A stretch of 64,000 bases of DNA from Phyllobacterium sophorae (GCF_003010965.1 NZ_PGGM01000021.1:1-64000), one strand, 5' to 3'. Shown: positions 9,125 to 19,383, counted from the stretch's first letter. The notes: generated by a model from the letters alone, not told the origin. Program-made: numbers and translations.

Positions 9125-10141
9125 ATGTACGAAGGCAACAAACCACATGGCACTATGAAAAAGCGACTGAACGACAAAGTGCTCAAACGTGGGGATGTGA
9201 TCCTGACAACCAGTGACGCGGGGATTAGTAAACTAATCCGCGCCACCACCATCAGCCCGATTTCGCACGCTATGCTCTATGTCGATCACTGCTCGGTCAT
9301 CGACGCGACGGGAGATGGAGTTCACTCCGCTAACACACAACGACTGTTCTTCGAGCCGCACAACGCCGTATTTGTCCTTCGCGTCGAAGGTGGGCTGGAT
9401 CCGGCAACCGCGGTAAAGATCTGCAACTATGTCCGCGAACGCGTCGGAAGCGAGTACGCAACTTGGGAAGCTGGCAGAGCCTGGCAGGGACTGGGAAAAA
9501 AAGGAACGCCCAAACAATTCTGCAGCCGTCTCGTTGCCCAGGCTTACGCAGCCAATGGCTTCAATCTCGTCAAGAACACGGATTTCTGCACGCCAAAGAA
9601 ACTATTGAAGAGTGCGAAGCTCGTCGAAATTGCCGACCCTACGGTGGAAGTCACCGACGAGGAATATCGGGCCTGGCAGATACATCCCAACGGGTTAGAT
9701 ATGATGCGGCAGTCGACGAACCACATTCTCAACGGCGCTCGTAATATTGATAAATCTATTCAACATCTTAGTGACGTGGACACATTAGTGCTGGAACATT
9801 CCGAATACGACGAAGCCGTTTTGCAGCTTTATATAGAGTCGGGCTTTCTTCACGTTTGGAAGACCGATCACGAGATCAACCCGTGGCACTACGATGGGCA
9901 GCTTATGGAGGATGTTGGCAGTAGAAATTATGACGACGTTCGGTGGTATTGCGAGAGCACTCTGTCTGAGGGGTCTCGCACAGACAATCGATATGCGGCG
10001 AATGCCAAGGTCTACCAACATTACCAGTCGATGAGGCCCAGAAAAACCATTGCGATGCTCATGGCCTTCTATCAGATGTTAGCGGAGCAACACGCGCGCC
10101 GCCTCGATATCGCTGAGAATTGGCTCAAGCGTCACCCATAA
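9125..10141 (+). CDS. Permuted papain-like (YaeF/YiiX, C92-type) hydrolase
   Basis: About 338 residues. The N-terminal half has KRGDVILTTSDAGISKLIRA, a SHAMLYV segment (candidate catalytic His) and TPKQFCSRLVAQAY (candidate nucleophile Cys). This order, His before Cys, is the circularly permuted NlpC/P60 arrangement of the YiiX group, which cleaves amide or thioester-like bonds. The C-terminal 170 residues are helical and unrecognised. No signal peptide is visible. Start is uncertain: ATG at 9125 or ATG at 9155, neither with a good Shine-Dalgarno sequence. It stands alone between the thyX operon and transposon debris, and may be an accessory effector or cell-envelope enzyme. Confidence 0.65.
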   Translation: MYEGNKPHGTMKKRLNDKVLKRGDVILTTSDAGISKLIRATTISPISHAMLYVDHCSVIDATGDGVHSANTQRLFFEPHNAVFVLRVEGGLDPATAVKICNYVRERVGSEYATWEAGRAWQGLGKKGTPKQFCSRLVAQAYAANGFNLVKNTDFCTPKKLLKSAKLVEIADPTVEVTDEEYRAWQIHPNGLDMMRQSTNHILNGARNIDKSIQHLSDVDTLVLEHSEYDEAVLQLYIESGFLHVWKTDHEINPWHYDGQLMEDVGSRNYDDVRWYCESTLSEGSRTDNRYAANAKVYQHYQSMRPRKTIAMLMAFYQMLAEQHARRLDIAENWLKRHP

Positions 10142-10367
10142 GTATGGTAGCGAAAGCGGCTTTCTCCGAACCATCCGGCGCCTCGCGAAGTACACAGCAA
10201 GAGGCTACCTCAACTGAACTTGAAAAACATATTATCGTTAATGTTCAGTGCGATAAGGATTAAACATCTACAGGTCACCGGTTCCAATCCCTTCAAGACC
10301 AAGGATTTCGGAGCGCAACGAGGATCAGCTAGCACACGCGGCCGATCCAACAACCGAACGATTTCAA
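10142..10367. other. Intergenic, no gene seen
   Basis: No plausible coding frame. A short piece near 10272-10290 resembles a tRNA T-arm by eye but does not fold properly (see rejected items). Confidence 0.3.
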
Positions 10368-10919
10368 TCAAAGAACGCGAACGTTTTCAGCCTTCGATTT
10401 TCGGGTCTTGCGATCCTGACCGACGTCGTCCTGATCAAAGATACGTTGTATGAGGGCGATGCGGCTGAAGCTGCCGAGGCGGTGGAATGCGTCGAAGCCG
10501 CACAATAGATATGCATAGGCGGCAACATAGGGCCGAACTGTTTGGTCCACCCAACCTGGCAATCGTCTTGCAAACGCGTGACGATCTTCGCCGATAAGGC
10601 GCACCCACGCATCCTCGTTCCAGCCCCAATACGGCGTACCTTCTTCGGCAGATCGGAATAGAACGACGCCAATGGCATCCTTGGACGAGCGACGATGAAG
10701 CTGTGTGTCGGGAATGCGGAGGTAGAGACGGGCCGCATCGAGCGGAGCCAGAAGCCGACCCACCTGCGACCACTCAAGCCGATTCGTGTTATGGCTACGC
10801 CGCCTCCGGAGATCCCAGTGTAAGGCCCAGAGCGCTTCTTGCTCACCAATCGCAAAAGACGGTGATCGATCGAACTCGGCTAGGTTCAACATCGGAGTAT
10901 TCCGCTTAGTCAAGGTCAT
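10368..10919 (-). pseudogene. Truncated second site-specific recombinase gene
   Basis: Starts with ATGA overlap on the stop of the tyrosine recombinase (start 10919). It encodes MTLTKRNTPMLNLAEF, EALWALHWDLRRRRSHNTNR and a segment to about DAFHRLGSFSRIALIQRIF, then runs out. It resembles the N-terminal part of the large second integrase in the two- or three-recombinase cassettes common in rhizobia, which are several hundred residues longer. No tyrosine-recombinase catalytic residues remain in this piece, so the 3' end was lost. Confidence 0.6.
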
Positions 10920-11977
10920 GCCGACCCCGCCGCGGTAGCTGCAAGAAGAGCAATCCTCCAGTCGTGAATCTGTGCCATACCACTGGCAAGCTTGGCGGCA
11001 AGCTCGCGACCCGACAGGTGAATATACTGGAGCGTCGTGTCGGGTGAGCGATGGCCGGCGAATGTCGCGATCGCGTGCAACTCCCAGCCAGCGCGCGCAA
11101 GATCGGTCAGGCAGAGGTGGCGTAAGGTGTGCGTGCTGAAGCGCGGCTCGCCAGCCTCGAGGGCGATCCGACGGATAACCTTGGACCATGTCCAAAGCGT
11201 CAACGGTTCGGCCCAGTTACGAGGCGACTCCGATAGAAACAGAGGTCCACGTGCCCGGCTGAGAGTTGAGCGATGAGCGAGATAGGCGCGAAGCAGCTCT
11301 CCTCCTGGCGCCGAATATGGAACCACGCGCTCTCGCCGGCCTTTTGTCGTTTCGGCTCGTACCCTGATTGTGCGCCGAGCCGGATCGATATCGTCGGTTC
11401 GCAAGGAACACAGCTCCTCGCGCCTCAAAGCGGCATCATAAGCGAGCGCCAGCATTGTTCGATTTCGAATTGGCTCACGGCTGGCGACCGTGAGAATTGC
11501 GTCCCATGCTTCATCGTCGGGTATCCACGGCAAATGGGTGAAGCGCGGCATCAGACCGCGGCGGCTGACCCCGGCCCGTCCTCCAGGCGCATATCGGCCA
11601 CGACCGATCGGGCTGGATATTCGTAAGCCCTCCTCGACGAGAAAATCATAAAATAAACGGACCGCAGTCAGTCGCTGTTGTACCGTCGCATTAGAGAGGC
11701 GCGGAAAAGAGGGAGCACCATGTTCGGCGACACTCCGAGGTCGGAACGAGGGCCGGTCCGTGAGATCGCGTACGAAGAGAGCGATATCGTCACGTCCGGC
11801 ACTGATGGGATCGATCAAATGGGTTGCGCAGAAAACGAGATAGGCCGTTAGACCACGACCGTAAGCGTCGATGGTTCGGGGCGCACAGCCGAGATCGTCG
11901 CGCATTCGCAGCCACGTCAGCGCAGGCGGAACGGAAGCTATCTCGGGGAAACGCCGCTCTATCGAAGCAGAAGACAC
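10916..11977 (-). CDS. Tyrosine recombinase (phage-integrase family)
   Basis: 353 residues from the GTG at 11977, preceded by GGGAGG at good spacing; a GTG at 11998 would add 7 residues. An N-terminal SAM-like core-binding part (TWLRMRDDLGCAPRTIDAYGR) is followed by a catalytic domain with all expected residues: R in DAALRREEL, K in ETTKGRRERV, HTLRH for H-x-x-R, FAGHRS for the second H, and the nucleophile Tyr in TTLQYIH. The enzyme carries out site-specific strand exchange. It overlaps (ATGA) a truncated second recombinase gene and has cut the 3' end off a Tn3 transposase gene upstream, so the cassette inserted into the transposon. It is probably intact, but its partners are broken. Confidence 0.88.
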   Translation of the reverse strand: MSSASIERRFPEIASVPPALTWLRMRDDLGCAPRTIDAYGRGLTAYLVFCATHLIDPISAGRDDIALFVRDLTDRPSFRPRSVAEHGAPSFPRLSNATVQQRLTAVRLFYDFLVEEGLRISSPIGRGRYAPGGRAGVSRRGLMPRFTHLPWIPDDEAWDAILTVASREPIRNRTMLALAYDAALRREELCSLRTDDIDPARRTIRVRAETTKGRRERVVPYSAPGGELLRAYLAHRSTLSRARGPLFLSESPRNWAEPLTLWTWSKVIRRIALEAGEPRFSTHTLRHLCLTDLARAGWELHAIATFAGHRSPDTTLQYIHLSGRELAAKLASGMAQIHDWRIALLAATAAGSA

Positions 11978-12009
11978 TCTGTCCCTCCCAGTTTTCACCC
12001 AAATTCATG

Positions 12010-14599
12010 AAGCAATTCCACGTAACATATATGAAGATCGAGCGCTCGATGCGGCCCATTTCGCGCAGCGCCTGATTGAGCCGGTTTTGCCGGGGGGATG
12101 CGGCAAGTTTCTTGAGGATCACCGAGGGTGGCACCAGACCTGCGCCGATCGAAGCCTTCAGGCGCAATACCTCATCCCAGTGCTGCTCGATGACATCCAT
12201 ATTGACGGTTCCCGCGATCAGCGCGTCAAGCGGGGCGTAAGCCGGATCTGGATCGATGGCGAACAGCCTGCGATTGCCGAGATTGCGGATACGCGGAATG
12301 AGTCTGTAGCCGAAGGCATGGAACATGGAAAACGTCGTTTCGGTCGCGCCGGCGGTGTCTGTTGCGTGCTCATGGATTTCGATTGAGCTTTCGTTGTGAA
12401 GGAGCCCGTCGAGTACATAGGGAGCCTCGCTCTCAGACGCCTGGATCATGCGGGAGAAGAAGGAGGCGAAGCGGTTGGACAGGAAGCCATAGAGCGAGGC
12501 GCCGGGCCGCTTGCCATATTTTGCGTTGTAATCGAGGCTGGCTTCGCCGCGGCCGCCGGCCGGAAAGAACTGACCGTCTGAGGAGGATATATGGCCATCA
12601 CCCCAAATCGCGGCAAAGGGATGGACTTGCTGCGCATCGACCAGAACGGCGGTCGCCGTGGCATAGGTTTCCGAGCGCAGATGCCGGTCCACCATCAGCA
12701 TCATTTGATGGATCGTGACACCACGCGAGCTTTCAGCCATGCGCTCAGCGCCCGCATTGGTCGCGTCGGCAAGGATCGCCGCCATCAATGCCGCCTCATC
12801 GCTCGCCGTCTCACCGGTGCGATAATGGGTGAAGCTGTCGAGAAACCTGGTCCAGCTGTGAACTTCGGCGAGCAGGCTGGTGATTCTGATCCGTGGAACG
12901 AGGACATAAAGACGCCGACTGAGCGCTACGACCCTCTCGCGCTCATCCTCGCGAATGGGCGAGATTGACAGACCCTTGTCGGAAATCACCGCATCCGGAA
13001 TGGCGTTGGACGCAGCCGCTTGAGCCAAGGCTTTCAGTTTGGCGTCAAGCGTGGCAGTGCGTTCGGCCCGCCAGGCCGCGAAGCTGTCCGGGATGGCAAG
13101 CCCCAGCCGTCCTTCCACGCGCATCAGGGCGAAGGTCGCGCGCGGCAACAGATAATCTTCAAAACTTCGCCATGCTCGGCTGCCATCGACCCAGATGTCG
13201 CCGGCCCGCAAACGATCCCGCAGGTGGACGAGCACCGCCACTTCCCAGGCGCGGAGGTCGATCTCGCCGCCGCCCGACCGGACACGTCGTCGCCATTTGC
13301 GGGTCAGGAAAGCAAGCGGCACGTGCGCGGGCAGCTTGCGTCCGCGGTAGAGCGCGGCAGATGATCCACTGCGGACAGAAGCGGATCGTCGGGACGAAAG
13401 GACCGGAAACAAAACGCGTCGAACAGGAACCGGGCCAGCTTGCGCATCGACTTGTGCCGCTCCACCAGTGCGTCGAATTCGTCGCTGCGATCAGGACGAA
13501 CAACAGCTGTGGCTGCCGCCATACTGGCCAACAGTCCTTCCCAGCCGATGCTGGCTGCGATCGCCGAGGCAAAATCAGCGTTGCCCTCGCGTGCCGTCAC
13601 CAGCGCCTCACCGAGCTGAAGATGATTGAGCGCCACACCGGCAAGGATTTCCGCTTCTTTCAGCCGGCGTTCCTTGCGGCTGACCTCGGCTTTGCGGCGG
13701 GCGCTGCCAATCAGTTTGCAGAACATGTCGATCGCAAAATCGGTGATCGACGCCTGCCTTTCGATGACGAAGGCGGTCAGCGTGGCGTAGCGACGCTCGA
13801 CGGTTAGGCGTCGTATCTCACGCGCATGCAGGATGCGGGTTTCCCGGGCGATGATGCCATAGCGGTTGGCATGGATCGTCTTGCGCCTTTCATCTGGAAT
13901 GGCGGCGGACCGCAAAACCTCAAGGCGGGCGATCAAACCCTTGAGGTTCTTCAGCTTCGCCCCTTCAGGTGCTTCCGCGATCCAGCCGAGATGGCTTCGG
14001 TCTCCAATCCGGTCAGCGACAAGCTGGTCAAGGACCTCAATGGAGGGCTGGGCCAACCTCCGGATCAACTCACGATAGGCATGCCTGCGCGCCGCTGCCC
14101 GACCGGCCATCGCCAGGCGTATCAGCAGTTCGGGGCCAGGAACGAGGAGCTTCCCGTCTTTCAGCGCCTCGATAACCGCCTGTGCGATCGGCATACCCTT
14201 CTCGGTAGCGGCCGCCTGGCGTGCTGCCGCGGTGATCAGACTGCGGTAGTCGCTCGCCCGGACAGCTCGCAGCCCAAGAGCGGCAACGATCTCGCGCGCA
14301 TGTTCCCGGCGTGTTTCCTCACGTTGCGCATAGAGGCCGAAAACGGCAGGGTCGATGCCGAGCTGATCGGCGACAACCGAGACAATTGCCTGAGGCGGAG
14401 CTTCGCCCGCGCGCAGCGGCCGCCCCAAATCCCGGACCAACGCAAGCTGGATCGCAAAGCCCAACCGGTTGTGCGAACGGCGATGCCCCTTGGCGAAGGT
14501 AATATCCTCGACCGAGAGCGCATAGCGCGCCAAGGCCTCTTCATAAGCTTCGGGTGGCTCAAACAGTGTGGCACGCGACTGCGCGTCGAGGAAGGACAT
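12010..14599 (-). pseudogene. tnpA: Tn3-family transposase tnpA, frameshifted and 3'-truncated
   Basis: The N-terminal part (MSFLDAQSRATLFEPP, from 14599) is typical Tn3-family TnpA. One extra C near 13354-13358 shifts the frame: the text should read DPLLSAVDHL then RALYRGRKLPAHVPLAFL, which continues in the other frame. The second part carries YNAKYGKRPGASLYGFLSN and QHWDEVLRLKASI, and stops matching soon after MGRIERSIF, where the recombinase cassette begins. The normal C-terminal portion of TnpA, including the last catalytic acidic residue, is missing. The transposase is dead twice over. The exact junction near 12010-12050 would need a comparison to set. Confidence 0.85.
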
Positions 14600-14614
14600 C
14601 GATCATCCCCGCCC

Positions 14615-15110
14615 TTAAAGCGAGGTGTCGGGCGGATCTTTCTTCCCCGGCCCGGTCCATCCAATCCGCCTCAGTGTGTCGATCAGCGTGGATCGCGGTA
14701 CCTTGAAAGTCCGGCAAACGGACGCCTTGCTGGCGCCGCCTTCCAGGGCCGCAAGGACCTTTTCGGCGTCGATCGCCGCAGGCCTGCCGCCCTTGCGACA
14801 CCGCCGGCGCGCCGCAGCCAGGCCGGCATTGACCCGCTCCGTGATCAGCGCTCTTTCGTATTCGGCAAGCGAGCCAAACAGGTTGAACAATGCGCCATGC
14901 GAGTTCGTGGTATCCATCGCCTCCGTGAGAGACCGGAAGGCGATGCCACGCGCCTTCAGTTCCTCGACAATCCGGATCAGATGCGAAAGCGAGCGCCCCA
15001 ACCGGTCGAGTTTCCATACGACCAGAACATCGCCCCTGCGCCGTTCCGCGAGTTCTCTCACGACAGCCGTCCTCGCGCGTTGGAGACCCGAAATGACCAT
15101 CAGCCTCTTG
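14615..15110 (-). pseudogene. tnpR: Tn3-type serine resolvase lacking its catalytic N-terminus
   Basis: Encodes RGDVLVVWKLDRLGRSLSHL, GSLAEYERALITERVNAGL, and a C-terminal HTH (GGASKASVCRTFKVPRSTL). It is clearly related to the intact resolvase at 36948-37559. The first 50 or so residues, with the nucleophile Ser of the MxxGYxRVS block, are missing; upstream codons read antisense into the isomerase gene. The break therefore coincides with the edge of the 15.1-21.8 kb operon. It is inactive as a recombinase, although the DNA-binding part could still be made. Confidence 0.85.
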
Positions 15111-16047
15111 AGTTGGGGATGCGAATTTGAGCGAACTCTGGAATTTTGTGCTTCAGCCACTTCAGAGATTCTCCGAGAGCCCAATACTCAAGCTCGGCGA
15201 CTTTTCCGGGATCCTTTGTTATGAGACTGTCGATATCAACATATTCGGCAGGCTCGCGGAGTGGCGTGACGGGATGTTGGAAGAAACCTTCTCCCAAATT
15301 TGCGCTTCCGCGGCGGTCTCGCATCGCAGCCTGATAGCCCCACGTGTTTTCAAAGCAAATTCGATCGACTCCCGAGGCTAGAAGCTGAGAAGTGATCTCA
15401 GCCACCGGAGCATTGCCTCCGCCGATCGGCACACCGAGCAGGCCACCCTCGCCGGGAGCGAGGATTACACAGTCCTTCAGGTGCGCCGAGCGTATCCAGG
15501 GGCGCATAAGATCCAGGGATGTCAACGGATCCTCATAGAACAGCATCGAGTTCACGTAGTCAAAAAGCCCTTGTACCCAAGGACTGTCGACGTGGGTGAG
15601 GATTTCGGCGACCTCGCTGGCCGAAATATCCTCGTGGTTTTCAAGAAGCAGTGGGATGCCGGCGCGCTCGGCTGCATGCGCCGCCTGGGCGAGATTGGCT
15701 TTGGCTTCTTCGACGCGAAGGCGCCTGTCCAAAGTTCCCTTGGTGTAGGTCCGCAAGAACCCCGCGCCGAGTTCTTGCGCTATGCCGAGCCATCGCTCGA
15801 TATGCGCCGGCTCGGTCCCCGCGGTCTCGATATCGATCAGTATCCCGCGCTTTTCCAGATGGGCACGAAGTTTCCGAAGGTGCGCCGGCTCGATTCCAGA
15901 GATTTCGATGTACGGTTCAAAGCACGAGACGTTGATGCCATCGAATCCCAGGTCCGCGGCAAGATCGACGAGCGAGAACACATCAAAGCCCGGCTTGTGG
16001 CGATACTGATAACGAAGACCGTACGAATGCAGGAATAGTTTTGTCAT
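15100..16047 (-). CDS. Sugar phosphate isomerase/epimerase-like TIM barrel
   Basis: 315 residues of the AP-endonuclease-2/xylose-isomerase-like barrel family: DLAADLGFDGINVSCFEPY, TAGTEPAHIERWLGIAQELG, LLLENHEDI (metal-ligand Glu), FDYVNSM, SAHLKDC (His, Asp ligands) and ICFENTWGY (last Glu). These enzymes isomerise or epimerise sugars or related polyols with a divalent metal. The ATG overlaps the stop of the permease gene, and this is the last gene of the ABC operon, so its substrate is probably what the importer brings in. The 3' end lies at a transposon junction (truncated resolvase), so the last residues may not be native; all core motifs are present. Confidence 0.8.
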   Translation of the reverse strand: MTKLFLHSYGLRYQYRHKPGFDVFSLVDLAADLGFDGINVSCFEPYIEISGIEPAHLRKLRAHLEKRGILIDIETAGTEPAHIERWLGIAQELGAGFLRTYTKGTLDRRLRVEEAKANLAQAAHAAERAGIPLLLENHEDISASEVAEILTHVDSPWVQGLFDYVNSMLFYEDPLTSLDLMRPWIRSAHLKDCVILAPGEGGLLGVPIGGGNAPVAEITSQLLASGVDRICFENTWGYQAAMRDRRGSANLGEGFFQHPVTPLREPAEYVDIDSLITKDPGKVAELEYWALGESLKWLKHKIPEFAQIRIPNSRG

Positions 16048-16826
16048 GATTTCGAGAATTCCAGTTTGCGGGATGCATCGGAGGCTGCGAGGAGCGCAAG
16101 CAACGAGGCGATTAGAATGAAAATGCCTGGGATGAGCGGCGCCGCTGAATCGAGCAAAAGGCCGGTCGCATTGAGCTTGATCAGCGTTCCCCAGTCGGTG
16201 GTCGGGGGCTGGATGCCAATTCCGAGCAGGCTAAGCGCGCTCAGAAACATCAGGCAGGCAACGAAACGGTTGACGAGCTCGACAGCCGCGTAGGGACGAA
16301 TGTTCGGCCAGATATCTCGCGTGACAAGATAGACGAAGCCTTCGCCTCTTATCCGAGAAAGCTCGACGAATGGCTCGGCGAAGATTTGGATCACCGGCGC
16401 CTTGAGCGAGCGATAGGCCCGCGTGAACTCGACCACGGTGATGATGATAATGAGGCTCGATGTGGTCGATCCGAAGGCAGCGATGAGCACGAATGCGATG
16501 ATGAGACTGGGGATTGAATTCAGCGCGTCCATGCCGCGGGCGAGGATCGTGCCGGGTATCGTTGGCAGGGCGCTGGTCAGCACCGCGCAAGTCAGGCCGC
16601 TCGCCAACGACAGCAACGTTGCTGCCGCGCAAATGAACATCGTCACGCTACCGGCTCGAAGGACCTCGAACAGCATGTCACGCCCGAGATAGTCAGTTCC
16701 CAATGGATGCGCCGGAGAAAGGCTTTCAAACGGGCCGGCTCCAGAAAAAGTATCCGCCGATGTTCCGATGAAGAACGGCGCGATCATGAAGAAAAGGATA
16801 AAGCCGATGAATATCAGAGCACGCAT
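16044..16826 (-). CDS. Dipeptide-type ABC importer permease (DppC-like)
   Basis: 260 residues; an N-terminal membrane anchor, then the motif HPLGTDYLGRDMLFEVLRAG, typical of DppC/OppC, and about five further membrane helices. The EAA-loop region is around SRIRGEGFVYLVTRDIWPN. It forms the inner-membrane channel with the DppB-like protein (18388-19377). It overlaps the ATPase stop by 13 nt and is itself overlapped by the isomerase start, so the whole set is one operon. Confidence 0.88.
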   Translation of the reverse strand: MRALIFIGFILFFMIAPFFIGTSADTFSGAGPFESLSPAHPLGTDYLGRDMLFEVLRAGSVTMFICAAATLLSLASGLTCAVLTSALPTIPGTILARGMDALNSIPSLIIAFVLIAAFGSTTSSLIIIITVVEFTRAYRSLKAPVIQIFAEPFVELSRIRGEGFVYLVTRDIWPNIRPYAAVELVNRFVACLMFLSALSLLGIGIQPPTTDWGTLIKLNATGLLLDSAAPLIPGIFILIASLLALLAASDASRKLEFSKS

Positions 16827-18391
16827 TGCCGGGGTTCACTCTCACGATAAATAACACTCCCCGCCACATCCTCGCGAGACGCAGAGGGCGCATGGTTGTC
16901 CCTGACGGGGTGTACGACCTGACCGTCGCGCAGTTCGAGAACATCGCTTGCGAGGCGCGCGACGATCTCCGGCTGGTGCGAAACGAGCAGCATCGCCATG
17001 CTCCCGCTGGCCCTGTGCCTGTCCAGAATATCGGCGACGACATTTGCGTTCACCGGATCGAGTGACGCCGTGACTTCATCGAGCAGCAGCAGTGCCGGAT
17101 GACTGGCGAGGGCAAGTGCTATGCCCAATCGTTGACATTCCCCACCCGACAGTTCCGCGCTCCGTTTGGAACGGTAGTCGGCGGGCAAGAGGACTTTCTC
17201 AAGCGCGTCCACAACGGCATCGATGGAATGATCGTGTCCGGCCTGACGCAGCCTTCTGCGAATGAGATAGTCGACGCTGAGAGCAGGGTTCAGATGCAGC
17301 TTCACCGATTGCGGCACATATTCGAGCTGGCGTTTTTGCTCGACGGTGCGACGGGAGTGGTGCAACGGTATCCGCTGACCGTCAACTTCAATGGTTCCTT
17401 TAGCGTCGCCATGCTGCCCAAGCAAGCTCCGCAGGATCGTCGTCTTGCCGGCACCAGAGGGGCCAACGATCCCGAGGCAGGCTCCGGGCCGTACCTGAAA
17501 AGCCACGTTCCGAACCAGCGGCCGGCCGCTCGGCGCCTTGATGCAGAGCCCGCCGACCGCCAATCGCGGCGGCTCAGTCAGCATTGGCTGGGGTTTGAAC
17601 GCAGCGCGGGATTCTCCAACCAGCGGCGCTGCCGGACGTACGGATCTCGGCTTTACCGCCGGGGGAACAGACGCGCTCAGGTCGATGGTCTGATCCGAAA
17701 ACTCGGCAAAGAAGGGGAGTTCGTGCGATATGACGAGCGCTGCAGCACCGATTTCCCTAACGCGAGCCTTGATGGCCTCGATGACGCTGGTCTTAAGATC
17801 CGGGTGCAGCGCCGTCGTCGGCTCGTCGAGAATAATCAGGCGAGGCGTCGCACAAAACACCGTCGAGATCAAAATGCGCTGCAATTGTCCGCCGCTATAT
17901 TGGTGCGGATAGCGATCCTCATCAAATCCGGGAATCTCCAACCGCTGAAACGCCGCCTGAAGGAGTTTGCGGCGCTCGCTCCGCTCTTGCGCTGTGTCAC
18001 CGGCAAACTCGGAGATCTGACCGACGACGTTCCGCGGGGCCGCCAGCGCCGTCGCCGAAGACTGCGGAATGTAGAGAATCTCGCGCCCCCACAGCGCCTG
18101 TTTCTGCCGCTGGTGCATCTGCAGCAAAGGCCGCGTCCCGAACAGGACTTCGCCGCTCACGATACGAACATTGGGTCTCAACCATCCCATGAGGGCGAGG
18201 CAAAGACTGGTCTTGCCGACGCCTGACGGTCCGATCATCGTCGACAGCGTGCCGGGCTTCAGTGCCATACACAGCTTCTCGATTCGCCTTGCACTAGCCG
18301 CGGAGTTAGAGATGACTGCCGAGAGGTCTTTGACTTCAAGAACATTGGCGGCCTCTGCGGTGTGTTGTCTTTCGGAGCTGTCTGGTTTCAT
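16814..18391 (-). CDS. Fused two-domain ABC ATPase of dipeptide-type importer
   Basis: 525 residues from ATG at 18391, which overlaps the upstream permease stop (ATGA). Domain 1: Walker A GPSGVGKTSL, signature YSGGQLQR, Walker B LIILDEPTTAL. Domain 2: Walker A GPSGAGKTTI, signature LSGGECQR, Walker B LLLLDEVTASL. This is DppD and DppF in one chain, energising the two permeases. Open frame continues far upstream, but that part is antisense or out of frame to the permease gene and is not coding. Both halves look catalytically complete. Confidence 0.9.
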   Translation of the reverse strand: MKPDSSERQHTAEAANVLEVKDLSAVISNSAASARRIEKLCMALKPGTLSTMIGPSGVGKTSLCLALMGWLRPNVRIVSGEVLFGTRPLLQMHQRQKQALWGREILYIPQSSATALAAPRNVVGQISEFAGDTAQERSERRKLLQAAFQRLEIPGFDEDRYPHQYSGGQLQRILISTVFCATPRLIILDEPTTALHPDLKTSVIEAIKARVREIGAAALVISHELPFFAEFSDQTIDLSASVPPAVKPRSVRPAAPLVGESRAAFKPQPMLTEPPRLAVGGLCIKAPSGRPLVRNVAFQVRPGACLGIVGPSGAGKTTILRSLLGQHGDAKGTIEVDGQRIPLHHSRRTVEQKRQLEYVPQSVKLHLNPALSVDYLIRRRLRQAGHDHSIDAVVDALEKVLLPADYRSKRSAELSGGECQRLGIALALASHPALLLLDEVTASLDPVNANVVADILDRHRASGSMAMLLVSHQPEIVARLASDVLELRDGQVVHPVRDNHAPSASREDVAGSVIYRESEPRQCVL

Positions 18392-19377
18392 AGCGCGCCT
18401 CTTTTGCTGATCTGGCCGGCGACCAGGTCCGACAGCGAGTAGATGCCCACATAGATGGCGGTGATGAACACTGCGCAGAATTGCAGGACCGGGATATCGC
18501 GCCAAACAACCGAGGACACCGCCAATTCGCCGATACCGGAAATACCGAAAACAACCTCGATCACCAGCACGCCGGTCAGCAGGTAAGCGCAGTAAATGAG
18601 GAGGAGGTTGACGATCGACGGGAGGATCGCCGGAACCGCATAGCGGAGCGCAATCCAGCTTCGGCTGAACCCGCGCAGGCGAGCGAATTCGAAATAGTCC
18701 TTCTTTTCCTCCATCAGTAGCAGCGACAGCAGCATGCGGCCGACATAGGCAATCATGCCGACGCCGAGACAGGCGCTTGGCAGAATAAGAACGCGGATAT
18801 GTTGCGACACCGACTGATCTGGCGCCAATCGCGAGACTGCCGGCAGCAAATGGAGCTGGACGGCAAAAACGTAGATGAAAATATAGGCGATGAGAAACTC
18901 CGGTGCGCAAAGCACGATTTGCATGAAGAGCTGGAGGAAACGCCGACTTTGCGGAGGCGCGAGGAAAGACGCCACGCCGGCAGTCAGAGCAAGCGGAAAC
19001 CAGCAAAGCGCGGCGCCAGCAAGCATCAGCGTATTGCCGAGACGCGGCTGAACGACCTCCCAGACCGGTATGCGGCTGGTGAATGATTGGCCGAATTCTC
19101 CTTGAAGGAAGTGAAGCAGCCAGGTGACGAAGCGCTCCGGCAAAGGCCGGTCCAGACCAAGGCTATGGCGCAGTTGGGCGCCTAGTTCCGGCGTGTAGTC
19201 CTGGCCGAGCAACTCCGTCACGAAGTCGCCCGGAATGAGTGCCGTCCCGAAGAAAATCAGGGCGGCAGCAACCAGGAGAATGACTAACCGTATTGTCAGT
19301 TCAAAAGCAATCGAACGGAGGTTTGCGAAGGGCGACCTCTGCTCGTGTTGCTCGGAAGTCAGAGAGTCAACGGACAT
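18388..19377 (-). CDS. Dipeptide-type ABC importer permease (DppB-like)
   Basis: 329 residues; N-terminal anchor (LTIRLVILLVAAALIFFGTA), periplasmic loop with LRHSLGLDRPLPERFVTWLL, then five or six membrane helices and the EAA-type loop (FARLRGFSRSWIALRYAVP). It pairs with the DppC-like permease. The gene begins 6 nt after the binding-protein stop and overlaps the ATPase start by 4 nt. Confidence 0.9.
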   Translation of the reverse strand: MSVDSLTSEQHEQRSPFANLRSIAFELTIRLVILLVAAALIFFGTALIPGDFVTELLGQDYTPELGAQLRHSLGLDRPLPERFVTWLLHFLQGEFGQSFTSRIPVWEVVQPRLGNTLMLAGAALCWFPLALTAGVASFLAPPQSRRFLQLFMQIVLCAPEFLIAYIFIYVFAVQLHLLPAVSRLAPDQSVSQHIRVLILPSACLGVGMIAYVGRMLLSLLLMEEKKDYFEFARLRGFSRSWIALRYAVPAILPSIVNLLLIYCAYLLTGVLVIEVVFGISGIGELAVSSVVWRDIPVLQFCAVFITAIYVGIYSLSDLVAGQISKRGAL

Positions 19378-19383
19378 CGCGGA

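Noticed and set aside
10272-10290. AGGTCACCGGTTCCAATCC resembles a tRNA T-arm and might be an attachment-site remnant
   Set aside because: The stem bases do not pair and no acceptor stem or CCA context is visible.
12965-13807. Long plus-strand ORF, 280 codons
   Set aside because: Exactly antisense to tnpA; high-GC antisense frames are commonly open.
13826-15130. 434-codon plus-strand ORF
   Set aside because: Antisense to tnpA and the resolvase; no plausible domain.
17099-18226. 375-codon plus-strand ORF
   Set aside because: Antisense to the fused ABC ATPase.
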